Assembly (NCBI RefSeq): GCF_003143755.1 | Contig: NZ_QFRI01000001.1 | Coordinates: forward strand, 1,014,051-1,078,050 | Length of the DNA: 64,000 nucleotides | Direction of reading: 5' to 3' | Source: Algibacter marinivivus | GTDB lineage: Bacteria; Bacteroidota; Bacteroidia; Flavobacteriales; Flavobacteriaceae | Part shown: in pieces, positions 37,501 through 44,840 of the stretch | Numbering within the stretch: the stretch's first letter is position 1 | Layout of the letters: every line of letters starts with the position of its first letter | Notes under the pieces: generated by a model | Told to the model about the DNA's origin: nothing | Seen by the model: only the letters and a program-made list of their open reading frames with translations | The model's database searches: none | Translations under genes and position numbers: made by a program

Positions 37501-38024
37501 AACCAATTAAAATTTCCTGTTATAAACGCGAAAAGCAAAATAGCCACAGGAATAGCAGCATATTTTAAATACCCAAGATTTTTCTTGAAATTAACCGCCA
37601 ATTTAAATGGTACGGGCTTTAATTCTGAAGATTTCTGCTCTATGCTTGCTAGCAATAATTCAGAATCAGAATCTTCATCATGTAATTGAAGGACATTCAA
37701 TAATTTATCATCAACTTCAGGAAAATGTTTCCCAATAATTCTTGAAGCTGCTTCATAATTTATGCCTTTTTGAAGCTTAAATAATTTAGCTAAAGGAATA
37801 AAAATAAACTTGATGAGCAAACCTAATTCCACAGCAATAAACAGCCAAAATAATACTGTTCTAGAAGTTGTATTCAACCATAAAATATGCTCTAAAAAAA
37901 GAGTAAATAAAAAATACAGCAACCCAATGGCGAAGAACAAAATAACACCCTTTAAGAGTTCATTGGTATAATAGCGTCTAATAAACGCTTCTAATTTGTT
38001 TTGTATGACTTTAAAATTGCTCAT
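34575..38024 (-). CDS. DUF4175-like giant membrane/coiled-coil protein
   Basis: The 1149-residue protein has two or three N-terminal TMs (about 25-45, 57-77 and 155-175), then an Ig-like periplasmic region (about 195-480) with several short beta repeats. After that comes a very long Lys/Glu/Gln-rich coiled coil (about 490-770) and a GKKGKGDQKGKDGQK-type low-complexity stretch near 985-1010. The C-terminal part has a QQQQQLRQALQNKLAKEGK helix. I recall such proteins as DUF4175 in Bacteroidota; the function is unknown. The topology suggests an envelope scaffold. It overlaps ybeY by 8 bp and diverges from gltX. Confidence 0.75.
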   Translation of the reverse strand: MSNFKVIQNKLEAFIRRYYTNELLKGVILFFAIGLLYFLFTLFLEHILWLNTTSRTVLFWLFIAVELGLLIKFIFIPLAKLFKLQKGINYEAASRIIGKHFPEVDDKLLNVLQLHDEDSDSELLLASIEQKSSELKPVPFKLAVNFKKNLGYLKYAAIPVAILLFAFITGNFNWFSDSYERVVHYKTAYEPPAPFQFFVVNEDLSAIENKDYKLIVKTAGEVTPESAQITYNDETYFLQQKALGEFEYVFTQPKEAITFQLSANDVVSKPYIINVVETPLLLSFEMVLDYPSYTKKRDETLKSTGNALVPEGTQITWQLKTKSTDEVFLYAKDTVGFNSDKSGVFEASKRVYNNYDYTLSTSNKNLKNYENLAFNIDVVKDEYPEINLKVEKDSIDLQTLYFYGQVSDDYGFSKLQLVYYPSENEKNKQVETIPISNSNIAEFISAFPNNLNIEAGVPYELYFQVFDNDRVNRFKSVKSSVFNYRKRTKDEEAKKNLEEQNETIKDLNKSLEKFDEQEKKLEELTKTQKEKSSLNFNDKKKLESFFKRQKQQDEMMKNFNKKLKDNLEEFQKENPKEDEFKEDLKERLKENEEKLKRDEKLLKEIEKLQEKINKEELIQKLDELAKQNKNKKRSLEQLLELTKRFYVEKKLEKLKDDLEKLADEQEKLSNASEKENTKEKQDDLNKQFDDYKKQIEELEKESKALKKPIDIPRDKLDEQEVDKEQQKASEELEQKEQEEAKQQGSEQEQKENSDQKKQNQKNAQKSQKKAAQKMKQMSQQMQSAMQSSGGEQMQEDMDMLRQILDNLVLFSFDQEALMNQFKSIEINHNKYATYLKKQRNLREHFEHVDDSLFALSLRQPKLSEQVNKEITEVYYNIDKALGLFAENQLYQGVSNQQFTVTAANNLADFLSNVLDNMQESMSMSAGKGGEGDMQLPDIIMSQEELNKMMEDGMKKGEQGKPKEGEGQKPGESEKEGEEGKDGKKGKSGKKGKGDQKGKDGQKTGGEGEGTSEGDSELLYQIYQQQQQLRQALQNKLAKEGKSGNGDALVRKMEDIELDLLNKGFTNQTLQKMMALKHQLLKMENATFQQGEDNKRESETNKNRFDNNSNNQIPTAKQYFQTTEILNRQALPLQQVYKKKVQDYFKKAND

Positions 38025-38113
38025 GATTTGGGTAAAACATTCTCAATATTAGTGTTTCAACTTACTAAACTACAATTTTATTTTTTACAAGGTTCTTAAT
38101 TAGCTGTTAATTG

Positions 38114-38121
38114 TATCTTTG
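38114..38121 (+). promoter_or_regulatory. -7 element of gltX
   Basis: The plus strand reads TATCTTTG, an exact TANNTTTG match, 17 bp upstream of the gltX ATG. The leader would be about 10-12 nt. The -33 position holds no clear TTTG. Confidence 0.5.
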
Positions 38122-38138
38122 CTGCAAATTTACAAAGC

Positions 38139-39653
38139 ATGACCAAAAATGTTCGTGTGCGTTTTGCACCAAGCCCAACAGGACCTTTACATATTGGTGG
38201 CGTTCGTACAGCGCTATTCAATTATTTGTTTGCTAAAAAACATAATGGAACCTTTATTTTAAGGGTTGAAGATACCGATCAAAACCGTTATGTTGAAGGC
38301 GCAGAACAATACATTATTGATGCCTTAAATTGGTGTGGTATACCTGCTGATGAAAGCCCTGTAAATCCTGGTAAATATGGCCCGTACAGACAAAGTGAAC
38401 GCAAAACGTTATACAAAGCATACGCAGATGAATTAATTGCTTCTGGTAATGCCTATTATGCTTTTGATACTTCTGAAACTTTAGATTTTCATAGAAAAGA
38501 CCATGAAGCTAAAGGCAAAACTTTTATTTACAATTGGCATAACCGATTAAAATTAAGTAATTCTTTATCGCTTTCTGCAGAAGAAGTAAAAGCTAAAATT
38601 GATGCCGGTGAGGATTATGTGATTCGTTTTAAATCGCCTCAAGATGAAACGCTTCATTTAACAGATATTATTCGTGGTGATATTAAAATTGACACTAATA
38701 TTTTAGACGATAAAGTACTGTTTAAAAGTGATGGTATGCCCACTTACCATTTAGCTAATATTGTTGATGACCATTTAATGGAAATCTCGCATGTTATTCG
38801 TGGTGAAGAGTGGTTACCCTCTTTAGCATTACACTATCAATTATACAAGGCTTTTGGGTGGGAAGCTCCTGAATTTGCACATTTACCTCTCATTTTAAAA
38901 CCAACAGGAAAAGGAAAATTAAGCAAGCGTGATGGGGATAAATTAGGCTTTCCTGTATTTCCTTTAGAATGGACAGATCCAAAAACTGGGGACGTTTCAA
39001 GAGGTTATAAAGAAGATGGGTATTTCCCAGAAGCTATGATTAATTTCTTAGCGTTTTTAGGTTGGAACCCTGGAACGGAACAAGAAATTTTTAATCTAGA
39101 TGAATTAATTGCTGCCTTCGATTTAAACAAAGTAAACAAATCTGGTGCCCGTTTTGATCCTGATAAAACCAAATGGTTTAACCACCATTATATGCAAGAG
39201 CAAAATGACTCTGAATTAGCTGAAGTTTTTAAAGGTAAACACTCTGAATTAGCCGATATAGATGTAAACTACATTTCTATGGTTATTGGTTTAATTAAAG
39301 AACGTGCCACATTTGTTTCAGATTTTTGGGACTTAAGTCATTTCTTTTTTACTGCGCCTACATCATATGATGAAAAGGCTTCAAAAAAAGCTTTTAAAGA
39401 GGGTACAAAGGAAATTTTATCTGAAGTCATTTCTATTGTAAATAACATTGAAGATTTCTCAGTAGAAAGCCTTCAAACCGAAATTAAAAGTTGGATTACA
39501 AGTAACGAGATTGGTTTTGGGAAAGTGATGATGCCACTGCGTTTAGCTTTAGTTGGTGCTTTACAAGGGCCTGATGTGTTTGATATTATGTATATGATTG
39601 GGAAGAGTGAGACGGTTAGGCGGGTTGAGAATGTAATTGAAATATTAAAATAA
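38139..39653 (+). CDS. gltX: Glutamyl-tRNA synthetase
   Basis: A 504-residue class I synthetase. The HIGH-type motif is PSPTGPLHIGG (11-21) and the KMSKS-type motif is KLSKRDGDK at about 262-270. RVEDTDQNRY, HVIRGEEWLPS and FLGWNP are the family blocks. It charges tRNA-Glu in the cytosol. It is divergent from the DUF4175 gene with a short leader. Length and motifs are normal. GlnS is also present in this window, so the organism charges tRNA-Gln directly. Confidence 0.97.
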   Translation: MTKNVRVRFAPSPTGPLHIGGVRTALFNYLFAKKHNGTFILRVEDTDQNRYVEGAEQYIIDALNWCGIPADESPVNPGKYGPYRQSERKTLYKAYADELIASGNAYYAFDTSETLDFHRKDHEAKGKTFIYNWHNRLKLSNSLSLSAEEVKAKIDAGEDYVIRFKSPQDETLHLTDIIRGDIKIDTNILDDKVLFKSDGMPTYHLANIVDDHLMEISHVIRGEEWLPSLALHYQLYKAFGWEAPEFAHLPLILKPTGKGKLSKRDGDKLGFPVFPLEWTDPKTGDVSRGYKEDGYFPEAMINFLAFLGWNPGTEQEIFNLDELIAAFDLNKVNKSGARFDPDKTKWFNHHYMQEQNDSELAEVFKGKHSELADIDVNYISMVIGLIKERATFVSDFWDLSHFFFTAPTSYDEKASKKAFKEGTKEILSEVISIVNNIEDFSVESLQTEIKSWITSNEIGFGKVMMPLRLALVGALQGPDVFDIMYMIGKSETVRRVENVIEILK

Positions 39654-39718
39654 AACGATTCTACTCATTTTTTTTTCAGGATAATTAACTTTCTAATTGT
39701 TTTATATCAAAAACGACT

Positions 39719-40297
39719 ATGAAAAAATTAACTTTTTGCCTTTCTATAATCCTTTTAGCCTCATGTCATACAGCTTCCTATTTAAACGACCTTGACTCCA
39801 CGCCTTACGGCATAGATTTTCGAGAAGGAAATTGGTTGTTAAATGAAGTGACTTCACCAAATGACATCAAAGAACAGTTAACTAAAATTGCATATGATGG
39901 TTTTCAAAAAAAACTTGGTAATAATCTAAAAAAAGCACAAGATATAAAGAACATTAGCTTGCCTTATATTTCAATAAAACCTAATAAATTGCTTTTAGAA
40001 CAAATTAAAAAAACAACAAAATTTGACTATTTAATAAATATAGTGTGCAAAAACTCAAAAGATGATATTGGGGGTTTAAAAATTGGACAAACTTATAATG
40101 AAAGAAAAAATATTGCTCAAGCCGTTTTAGAGATTTACGACTTAAATAACTCAGAATTAATTTACTACAGAAAAACTAGTGGTCAAGTAAGAATTGATGA
40201 AAATGATAATGAAAATTTTGCTTTCGTTACAAGTACAAATAAAATAATGGTTAAAAGTTTAAAAAAGATTATGAAAAAAATTAATACAAAATCTTAA
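39719..40297 (+). CDS. Small lipoprotein, unknown function
   Basis: I do not recognise this 192-residue protein. It begins MKKLTFCLSIILLASCHTAS, a lipoprotein signal with the lipidated Cys at 16. The mature part is Lys/Asn-rich with short amphipathic stretches, such as FDYLINIVCKNSKDDIGG followed by LEIYDLNNSELIYYRKTSG, suggesting a small alpha/beta domain. The stop codon overlaps the stop of the convergent beta-barrel gene by four bases (TTAA read both ways). It begins 65 bp after gltX, without an obvious promoter element. Confidence 0.7.
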   Translation: MKKLTFCLSIILLASCHTASYLNDLDSTPYGIDFREGNWLLNEVTSPNDIKEQLTKIAYDGFQKKLGNNLKKAQDIKNISLPYISIKPNKLLLEQIKKTTKFDYLINIVCKNSKDDIGGLKIGQTYNERKNIAQAVLEIYDLNNSELIYYRKTSGQVRIDENDNENFAFVTSTNKIMVKSLKKIMKKINTKS

Positions 40298-40977
40298 AAC
40301 GAAATCATAGCCCCAAATAACAACATAGACATATTGCCTTTAAAACGAGAATCACCACCTGAAGTATCAATATCTTCACTTTCTAGCTTTTTCAATATGT
40401 TAGTGGCTCCATAAATATAATGCGCTCTAAGCTTTATAAATTTAAAACCTGCTGTAACACCTACAGCTCCGTTTAAATTAAACTGAGAAATGTTGCTAAT
40501 ATCTGTTGCCAGTAAATTATCGTAATTATTAATAAAATAGCCTTCTTGAGCTTTATCTTCAAACTCTAATCGGCTGTTGTATTGCAACATTGGGCCAACA
40601 TCTAAGGTCACATAACTTCCTGCAAGTTTAACGTGCATCATTAAAGCTAATTGAGCAGCAAAAAGTTTATAATCTACAAACTCGTCTGTAGTACTAGAAG
40701 CTGTTGGTCTACCTAAGATACTAATGGTGCTTTCAGATAAATGTAATCCGTAACTCATATTGTACCACCTATGATTAATCTCGACAGTAGCGCTCATTCC
40801 GCCTACAAAACCATCGCCTTGGGTGGTTACAAAATTATCAGTGATTAAGTCAACTTTGGTAAGGCCACCAAAAATTCCAATACCATTTACGATATCGTAT
40901 TTCCCATTTTGAGAAAAAGTTTTTGTAACAAAACATACAGATAATGCTACTAATAGGTAAAGTTGTATTTTTTTCAT
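40294..40977 (-). CDS. Outer-membrane beta-barrel protein, PorT-like
   Basis: A 227-residue protein with a signal peptide (about 1-22, ending TKTFSQ). It shows alternating hydrophobic strands such as GIGIFGGLTKVDL, FVGGMSATVEINHRWYNMSYG and GAVGVTAGFKFIKLRAHYIYGATN, and the last residues FKGNMSMLLFGAMISF end in an aromatic, as barrels do. This resembles the outer-membrane beta-barrel (PorT/OmpW-like) families of Bacteroidota. It probably sits in the outer membrane with eight or so strands. It overlaps the convergent lipoprotein gene by four bases. Confidence 0.78.
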   Translation of the reverse strand: MKKIQLYLLVALSVCFVTKTFSQNGKYDIVNGIGIFGGLTKVDLITDNFVTTQGDGFVGGMSATVEINHRWYNMSYGLHLSESTISILGRPTASSTTDEFVDYKLFAAQLALMMHVKLAGSYVTLDVGPMLQYNSRLEFEDKAQEGYFINNYDNLLATDISNISQFNLNGAVGVTAGFKFIKLRAHYIYGATNILKKLESEDIDTSGGDSRFKGNMSMLLFGAMISF

Positions 40978-41054
40978 GCTATTTTTAGGGTTAAATGTTC
41001 AAATATAACTTAATTTAGTAATTCACGATTTTCTAACCATTTAATATAAGTATT

Positions 41055-41978
41055 ATGAGTTTCATTTTCATCCCAATTATTTTCATTGCGTTATTTATTT
41101 TAATTTCGTCATTCTTCGTTGTTAAACAACAAACGGCTGCTATTATAGAACGCTTTGGAAAGTTTCAAAGTATTCGTCATTCTGGTTTACAGATAAAAAT
41201 TCCTTTAGTAGATAGAATTGCAGGTAAATTAAGCCTAAAAATTCAACAATTAGATGTTATTATAGAAACTAAAACTTTAGATGATGTGTTTGTGCGTTTA
41301 AAAGTTTCTGTACAATACAAAGTTATAAGAGAAAAAGTATATGATGCATTTTATAAACTCGACTATCCTCACGATCAGATTACAAGTTATGTATTTGATG
41401 TTGTTCGTGCTGAAGTGCCTAAAATGAAACTGGATGACGTATTTGTTAAAAAAGATGATATTGCTATTGCTGTAAAAGCTGAATTAAACGATGCAATGCA
41501 AAATTATGGTTATGATATTATAAAAACCTTAGTAACCGATATAGACCCAGATGCTCAAGTAAAAGAAGCTATGAACCGTATTAATGCTTCAGAGCGTGAA
41601 AAAATTGCTGCTCAGTTTGAAGGAGATGCTGCTCGTATTTTAATCGTTGAAAAAGCAAAAGCTGAAGCCGAAAGCAAGCGCTTACAAGGTCAAGGTATTG
41701 CAGACCAGCGTCGTGAAATTGCACGTGGTTTAGAAGAGTCTGTAGAAGTGCTTAATAAAGTTGGGATTAACTCTCAAGAAGCCTCTGCGCTTATTGTTGT
41801 AACGCAACATTATGATACATTGCAGTCTATAGGTCAAGAAACCAATAGTAACTTAATTTTGTTACCTAATTCGCCACAAGCAGGAAGCCAAATGCTAAAC
41901 GATATGGTGGCTAGTTTTACAGCAAGTAATCAAATTGGTGAGGCCATGAAAAATGCTAAAAAGAAAGAGGATAAATAA
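41055..41978 (+). CDS. SPFH/Band 7 (stomatin-like) membrane protein
   Basis: A 307-residue protein. One N-terminal TM (about 1-24) precedes an SPFH domain (VKQQTAAIIERFGKFQSIRH, LQIKIPLVDRIAGKLSL, LDVIIETKTLDDVFVRLKVSVQYKV). A charged coiled coil (about 185-240, AEAESKRLQGQGIADQRREIARG) follows. This is the QmcA/stomatin layout. Such proteins oligomerise into cages or rings that organise membrane microdomains. The stop codon TAA is followed at once by an in-frame TTG that opens the GHKL-like gene, so the two are coupled. The gene itself may be core; the downstream partners look accessory. Confidence 0.9.
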   Translation: MSFIFIPIIFIALFILISSFFVVKQQTAAIIERFGKFQSIRHSGLQIKIPLVDRIAGKLSLKIQQLDVIIETKTLDDVFVRLKVSVQYKVIREKVYDAFYKLDYPHDQITSYVFDVVRAEVPKMKLDDVFVKKDDIAIAVKAELNDAMQNYGYDIIKTLVTDIDPDAQVKEAMNRINASEREKIAAQFEGDAARILIVEKAKAEAESKRLQGQGIADQRREIARGLEESVEVLNKVGINSQEASALIVVTQHYDTLQSIGQETNSNLILLPNSPQAGSQMLNDMVASFTASNQIGEAMKNAKKKEDK

Positions 41979-43337
41979 TTGAAAAATCCAAATTTTCAAA
42001 AAAAACTCTCAGAGAGAAAAGCCTACATCAACGAAAAAAGAAAAGGGAAAAAGTATCAAAATGAAAAACAATTTCTCTTTTCTAAACATTTAATAAATGT
42101 TGAAAAGAGACTTTTAAAAAAAAGACGCTCACCTATTTATGATTATTTAGAAAAAACTAACGTTTTTGAGGGGCTTGAAGCTGAAAACAAAATTATATTT
42201 CCAAAAATATTCTCCCTAACAGAGAACTTTGAAGAAAGTTTTAATAAAATTATTCAAACCATATATTCTTACGAACAGAGCTACAATCAGAACATAGTTT
42301 TATCGTTTAAAAAATGTAAAAAAGTAGAGATAACATGTCTTTTTATTCTAGATAATATATTCAATGTTATATTTAAACACAAAAAAAAGCTCCAACCATC
42401 ATTCAAAATTGATTTAAATAACACTGTCGAAGTCCAAAAATCCAAAAATTCTACAGTTAATAAAAGATTGTGTGTATTTAGTAATAAACTTTTATTCGAA
42501 TTAGATTTTCCAGACTCAGAATTACTTCCTGTAAGTCGAAAATCCTATTCTGGTTCAAAGAACTCAAAATCATATGTAGAAAGTTCTAAAAAGAAAGCAA
42601 CAACTAAAATCAGAGACTTTATAAAAGAAACTTTATGGAAAAACACTTCTTTTGAGCTTACCGAAACTGGAATAAATTTATTTGAAGGTCTAATAAGTGA
42701 AACAATAGATAATTCTGAGCAACATTCGTTTTATGGTGGTGAGTGGTATGCTACAACATATTTATTTGAAGACTCTACTGAATTTATAGAAGAAAAAGTG
42801 GTTGAAGTACAAATACATTTTTTAAATTTTGGTGTTTCTATTTATGATAGCCTAAACAATACAAAAGATATGAATCAAGAAATGTTTTCAATGCTTGATA
42901 AATTATCTTCTGACATAATTTCTAAAGACAATTCTTTTAAACAAAGTAATCTTATATCATTATTAGCTCTAAATGAAGGTGTTAGTAGTTTACATTATAA
43001 AGACGAGAGTAGAGGAACTGGAACCATTAAATTACTTGAATCCTTTTTTCAAATAGGTGATTATGAAAATACTGACCGAAAAATCCATCCATTAATGATA
43101 ATACTATCAGGAGATACTCTTATAAAAATTGACAATAACTATAAATGTTACAAAAGAGACGACTCTGGAAAAATTAATGTATCTTTAAACGACACAAATA
43201 ATATTTCTGATCCACCCTCAAAATCTCACCTAATTAATTTAAATAAAAAGTTTCCTGGTACGTTAATTAGTATAAGAGTATTTTTAAATGAGCACAACTT
43301 ACAAACGAAAAACAGTCAAAAAAATAATGCCCAATAA
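41979..43337 (+). CDS. GHKL-ATPase-like protein starting at TTG
   Basis: A 452-residue soluble protein of unknown function. The C-terminal half looks like a histidine-kinase-type ATPase. An N-box E241-x3-N245-x3-H249 lies in ISETIDNSEQHSF. A degenerate G1-like segment is HFLNFGVSIYDS (280-291), where the expected DxGxG Asp is Asn. A G2-like RGTGTIKLLESFF lies at 345-357. No histidine-kinase DHp helix is evident. There is no in-frame ATG before Met298, and the frame opens directly after the SPFH stop, so TTG at 41979 is the likely start. The AGAGGA just upstream is a fair ribosome site for TTG. The partner STAS-like gene follows. Confidence 0.6.
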   Translation: MKNPNFQKKLSERKAYINEKRKGKKYQNEKQFLFSKHLINVEKRLLKKRRSPIYDYLEKTNVFEGLEAENKIIFPKIFSLTENFEESFNKIIQTIYSYEQSYNQNIVLSFKKCKKVEITCLFILDNIFNVIFKHKKKLQPSFKIDLNNTVEVQKSKNSTVNKRLCVFSNKLLFELDFPDSELLPVSRKSYSGSKNSKSYVESSKKKATTKIRDFIKETLWKNTSFELTETGINLFEGLISETIDNSEQHSFYGGEWYATTYLFEDSTEFIEEKVVEVQIHFLNFGVSIYDSLNNTKDMNQEMFSMLDKLSSDIISKDNSFKQSNLISLLALNEGVSSLHYKDESRGTGTIKLLESFFQIGDYENTDRKIHPLMIILSGDTLIKIDNNYKCYKRDDSGKINVSLNDTNNISDPPSKSHLINLNKKFPGTLISIRVFLNEHNLQTKNSQKNNAQ

Positions 43338-43716
43338 TAACTTAAATAATCAAAATAGTATAGTTATTGACCTTTCAAAATATAGAGGTAACAATAGCTC
43401 TGCTTTTATTGGCAGATTACAAGGTGAAAATGTTAGAAAAGAAGTTAAGCTAGACAATTTAGATACTCAAAACCAAAAGATTAATGTTTTTATTCCTTTG
43501 GGAACGACATCTTTTAACCCATCCTTTTTTTTAGGTTTGTTTTATAAAAGTTTTAAAAAACTTAAAGGGAGAGAAGGTTTTAATGAAATATTCACATTTA
43601 CATTTGACGAGAAAGAAATTGATATAATCAAAGAAATTATTAAAGAAAATATTTCGGAAGCACTCAGATATGCCCAAAATGCTTTAGATGATTTTAACAA
43701 CGGATTCCGATTTTAG
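43327..43716 (+). CDS. STAS-like (DUF4325-type) protein
   Basis: A 129-residue protein from ATG 43327. An upstream in-frame ATG at 43288 would give 142 residues and a 50-bp overlap with the GHKL gene; the shorter form overlaps by 11 bp. It shows SAFIGRLQGENVRKEV, then a central strand INVFIPLGTTSFNPSFFLGLF, then FNEIFTFTFDE, then a long C-terminal helix. That order fits the STAS-like DUF4325 family, where proteins often pair with GHKL ATPases in partner-switching style. The gene ends 2 bp before the TM gene. Its presence beside a GHKL-like ATPase supports a joint function. Confidence 0.62.
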   Translation: MPNNNLNNQNSIVIDLSKYRGNNSSAFIGRLQGENVRKEVKLDNLDTQNQKINVFIPLGTTSFNPSFFLGLFYKSFKKLKGREGFNEIFTFTFDEKEIDIIKEIIKENISEALRYAQNALDDFNNGFRF

Positions 43717-43718
43717 AA

Positions 43719-44282
43719 ATGGCTACAGAAACTATCGCTCTTATTGTAACAGTAATAATTTTCTTAATTACAACAATTCTCAATAATTTAAACATAATAG
43801 ATGACAGAAAGAAAAGATGGTACGTTGAGATTATAATTAACTCTAACCTTGAAAAAATTGATTGTTTTTTCAAACTAGCTCTTGAAAAATTCAAAACTCA
43901 CAAAAAGAATTTAACATCAAATCATGAAAATGTAGATAATGAATATTTAATCGATAAAGCTAAATCCACAAAAGAAATCAATGATTTACAAAATAAGTTT
44001 CAATTTGAGATAATTCCTATTTTTAAATCATATGATAATCATATAGCCAAAGATTTATCAAACATACTTGAAAGATTTAGAGATTATTACACTGACAACA
44101 TTGGTATAGAAACCATAAAAACTGCAGCTGATATAACCGATGAATTGGAAGAAATTAAAAGTTCCTTTTATAAAAGATTATATAAACCCGTAACAAATTC
44201 TCTTTATAATAATCTAAATTTAGAAAAATTATTGCTTTGGGTTTTATTAGTTATTTTTATCGTTCTTTTTCTGATAAAATAA
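43719..44282 (+). CDS. Two-TM protein with central helical region
   Basis: I do not recognise this 187-residue protein. A TM lies at about 5-24 (ALIVTVIIFLITTIL) and another at about 169-187 at the extreme C-terminus (LLLWVLLVIFIVLFLIK). The middle is charged and helical, with Lys/Asn/Glu/Asp-rich stretches. The topology suggests a helical domain held between two membrane spans, possibly on the cytosolic side with both ends outside, or the reverse. It starts 2 bp after the STAS-like gene, which makes a four-gene set with the SPFH and GHKL genes. The base composition is very AT-rich like the two genes before it. An effector or anchor role is inference. Confidence 0.58.
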   Translation: MATETIALIVTVIIFLITTILNNLNIIDDRKKRWYVEIIINSNLEKIDCFFKLALEKFKTHKKNLTSNHENVDNEYLIDKAKSTKEINDLQNKFQFEIIPIFKSYDNHIAKDLSNILERFRDYYTDNIGIETIKTAADITDELEEIKSSFYKRLYKPVTNSLYNNLNLEKLLLWVLLVIFIVLFLIK

Positions 44283-44285
44283 TTT

Positions 44286-44780
44286 TTAAAACTTTTTAAA
44301 CTTAGGCTTTTCTTCAATTTCCTTTTCTTTTTTATCTGAAATATTCCCTGGAAACGTTAAAGAAGTACTCGCAAAAGTAGTTCCAAAATTAATATTTGCA
44401 TAATACACTTGACTTACGGCATCCTTGACCTGATCTTCTGAAAGTTCTCTTAAAGGATGAATAAAAACCGACCATAAAACACCATCTGAAACTGCGTATT
44501 TTACATCTAATGCGGTATGAAAGTTAGCCACTAAACAGGCTTTAATTAATTCTTCATTCAACGTGTTTGAATCTGCTATAGGAGAAATAATTCGCATTCT
44601 ATTATGATTTTCATCTGTTATACTGATGAGTGGTGTTTGCTTTATATAAAACTGCCAACCACCAATATTGCCTTGAATAGAATCACTTACCGTTTTGTAA
44701 ATAGTATCTAATTTTTGGTTATCCATATTTTGTGAAAAACTGAACAACGGCAGTAATAAAAAAATAGCAAACTTTTTCAT
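44286..44780 (-). CDS. Secreted protein of unknown function
   Basis: I start at ATG 44780 (164 residues), which gives MKKFAIFLLLPLFSFSQ, a clear signal peptide; the open frame reaches 44840 but adds a poor N-terminus. The mature protein has a compact alpha/beta look: GGWQFYIKQTPLISITDENH, RMRIISPIADSNTLNEELIKACLVANFHTALDVKYA, HPLRELSEDQVKDAVSQVY. The fold recalls YbjN or type III secretion-chaperone-like domains, but only weakly. The C-terminus is Lys/Glu-rich. It converges on the two-TM gene with a 3-bp gap. No function is assigned. Confidence 0.6.
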   Translation of the reverse strand: MKKFAIFLLLPLFSFSQNMDNQKLDTIYKTVSDSIQGNIGGWQFYIKQTPLISITDENHNRMRIISPIADSNTLNEELIKACLVANFHTALDVKYAVSDGVLWSVFIHPLRELSEDQVKDAVSQVYYANINFGTTFASTSLTFPGNISDKKEKEIEEKPKFKKF

Positions 44781-44840
44781 AAGAATATATTTGTTATCTA
44801 TACGTCGCAAAACAATCAGACACCAAACAAAAACAAACAA

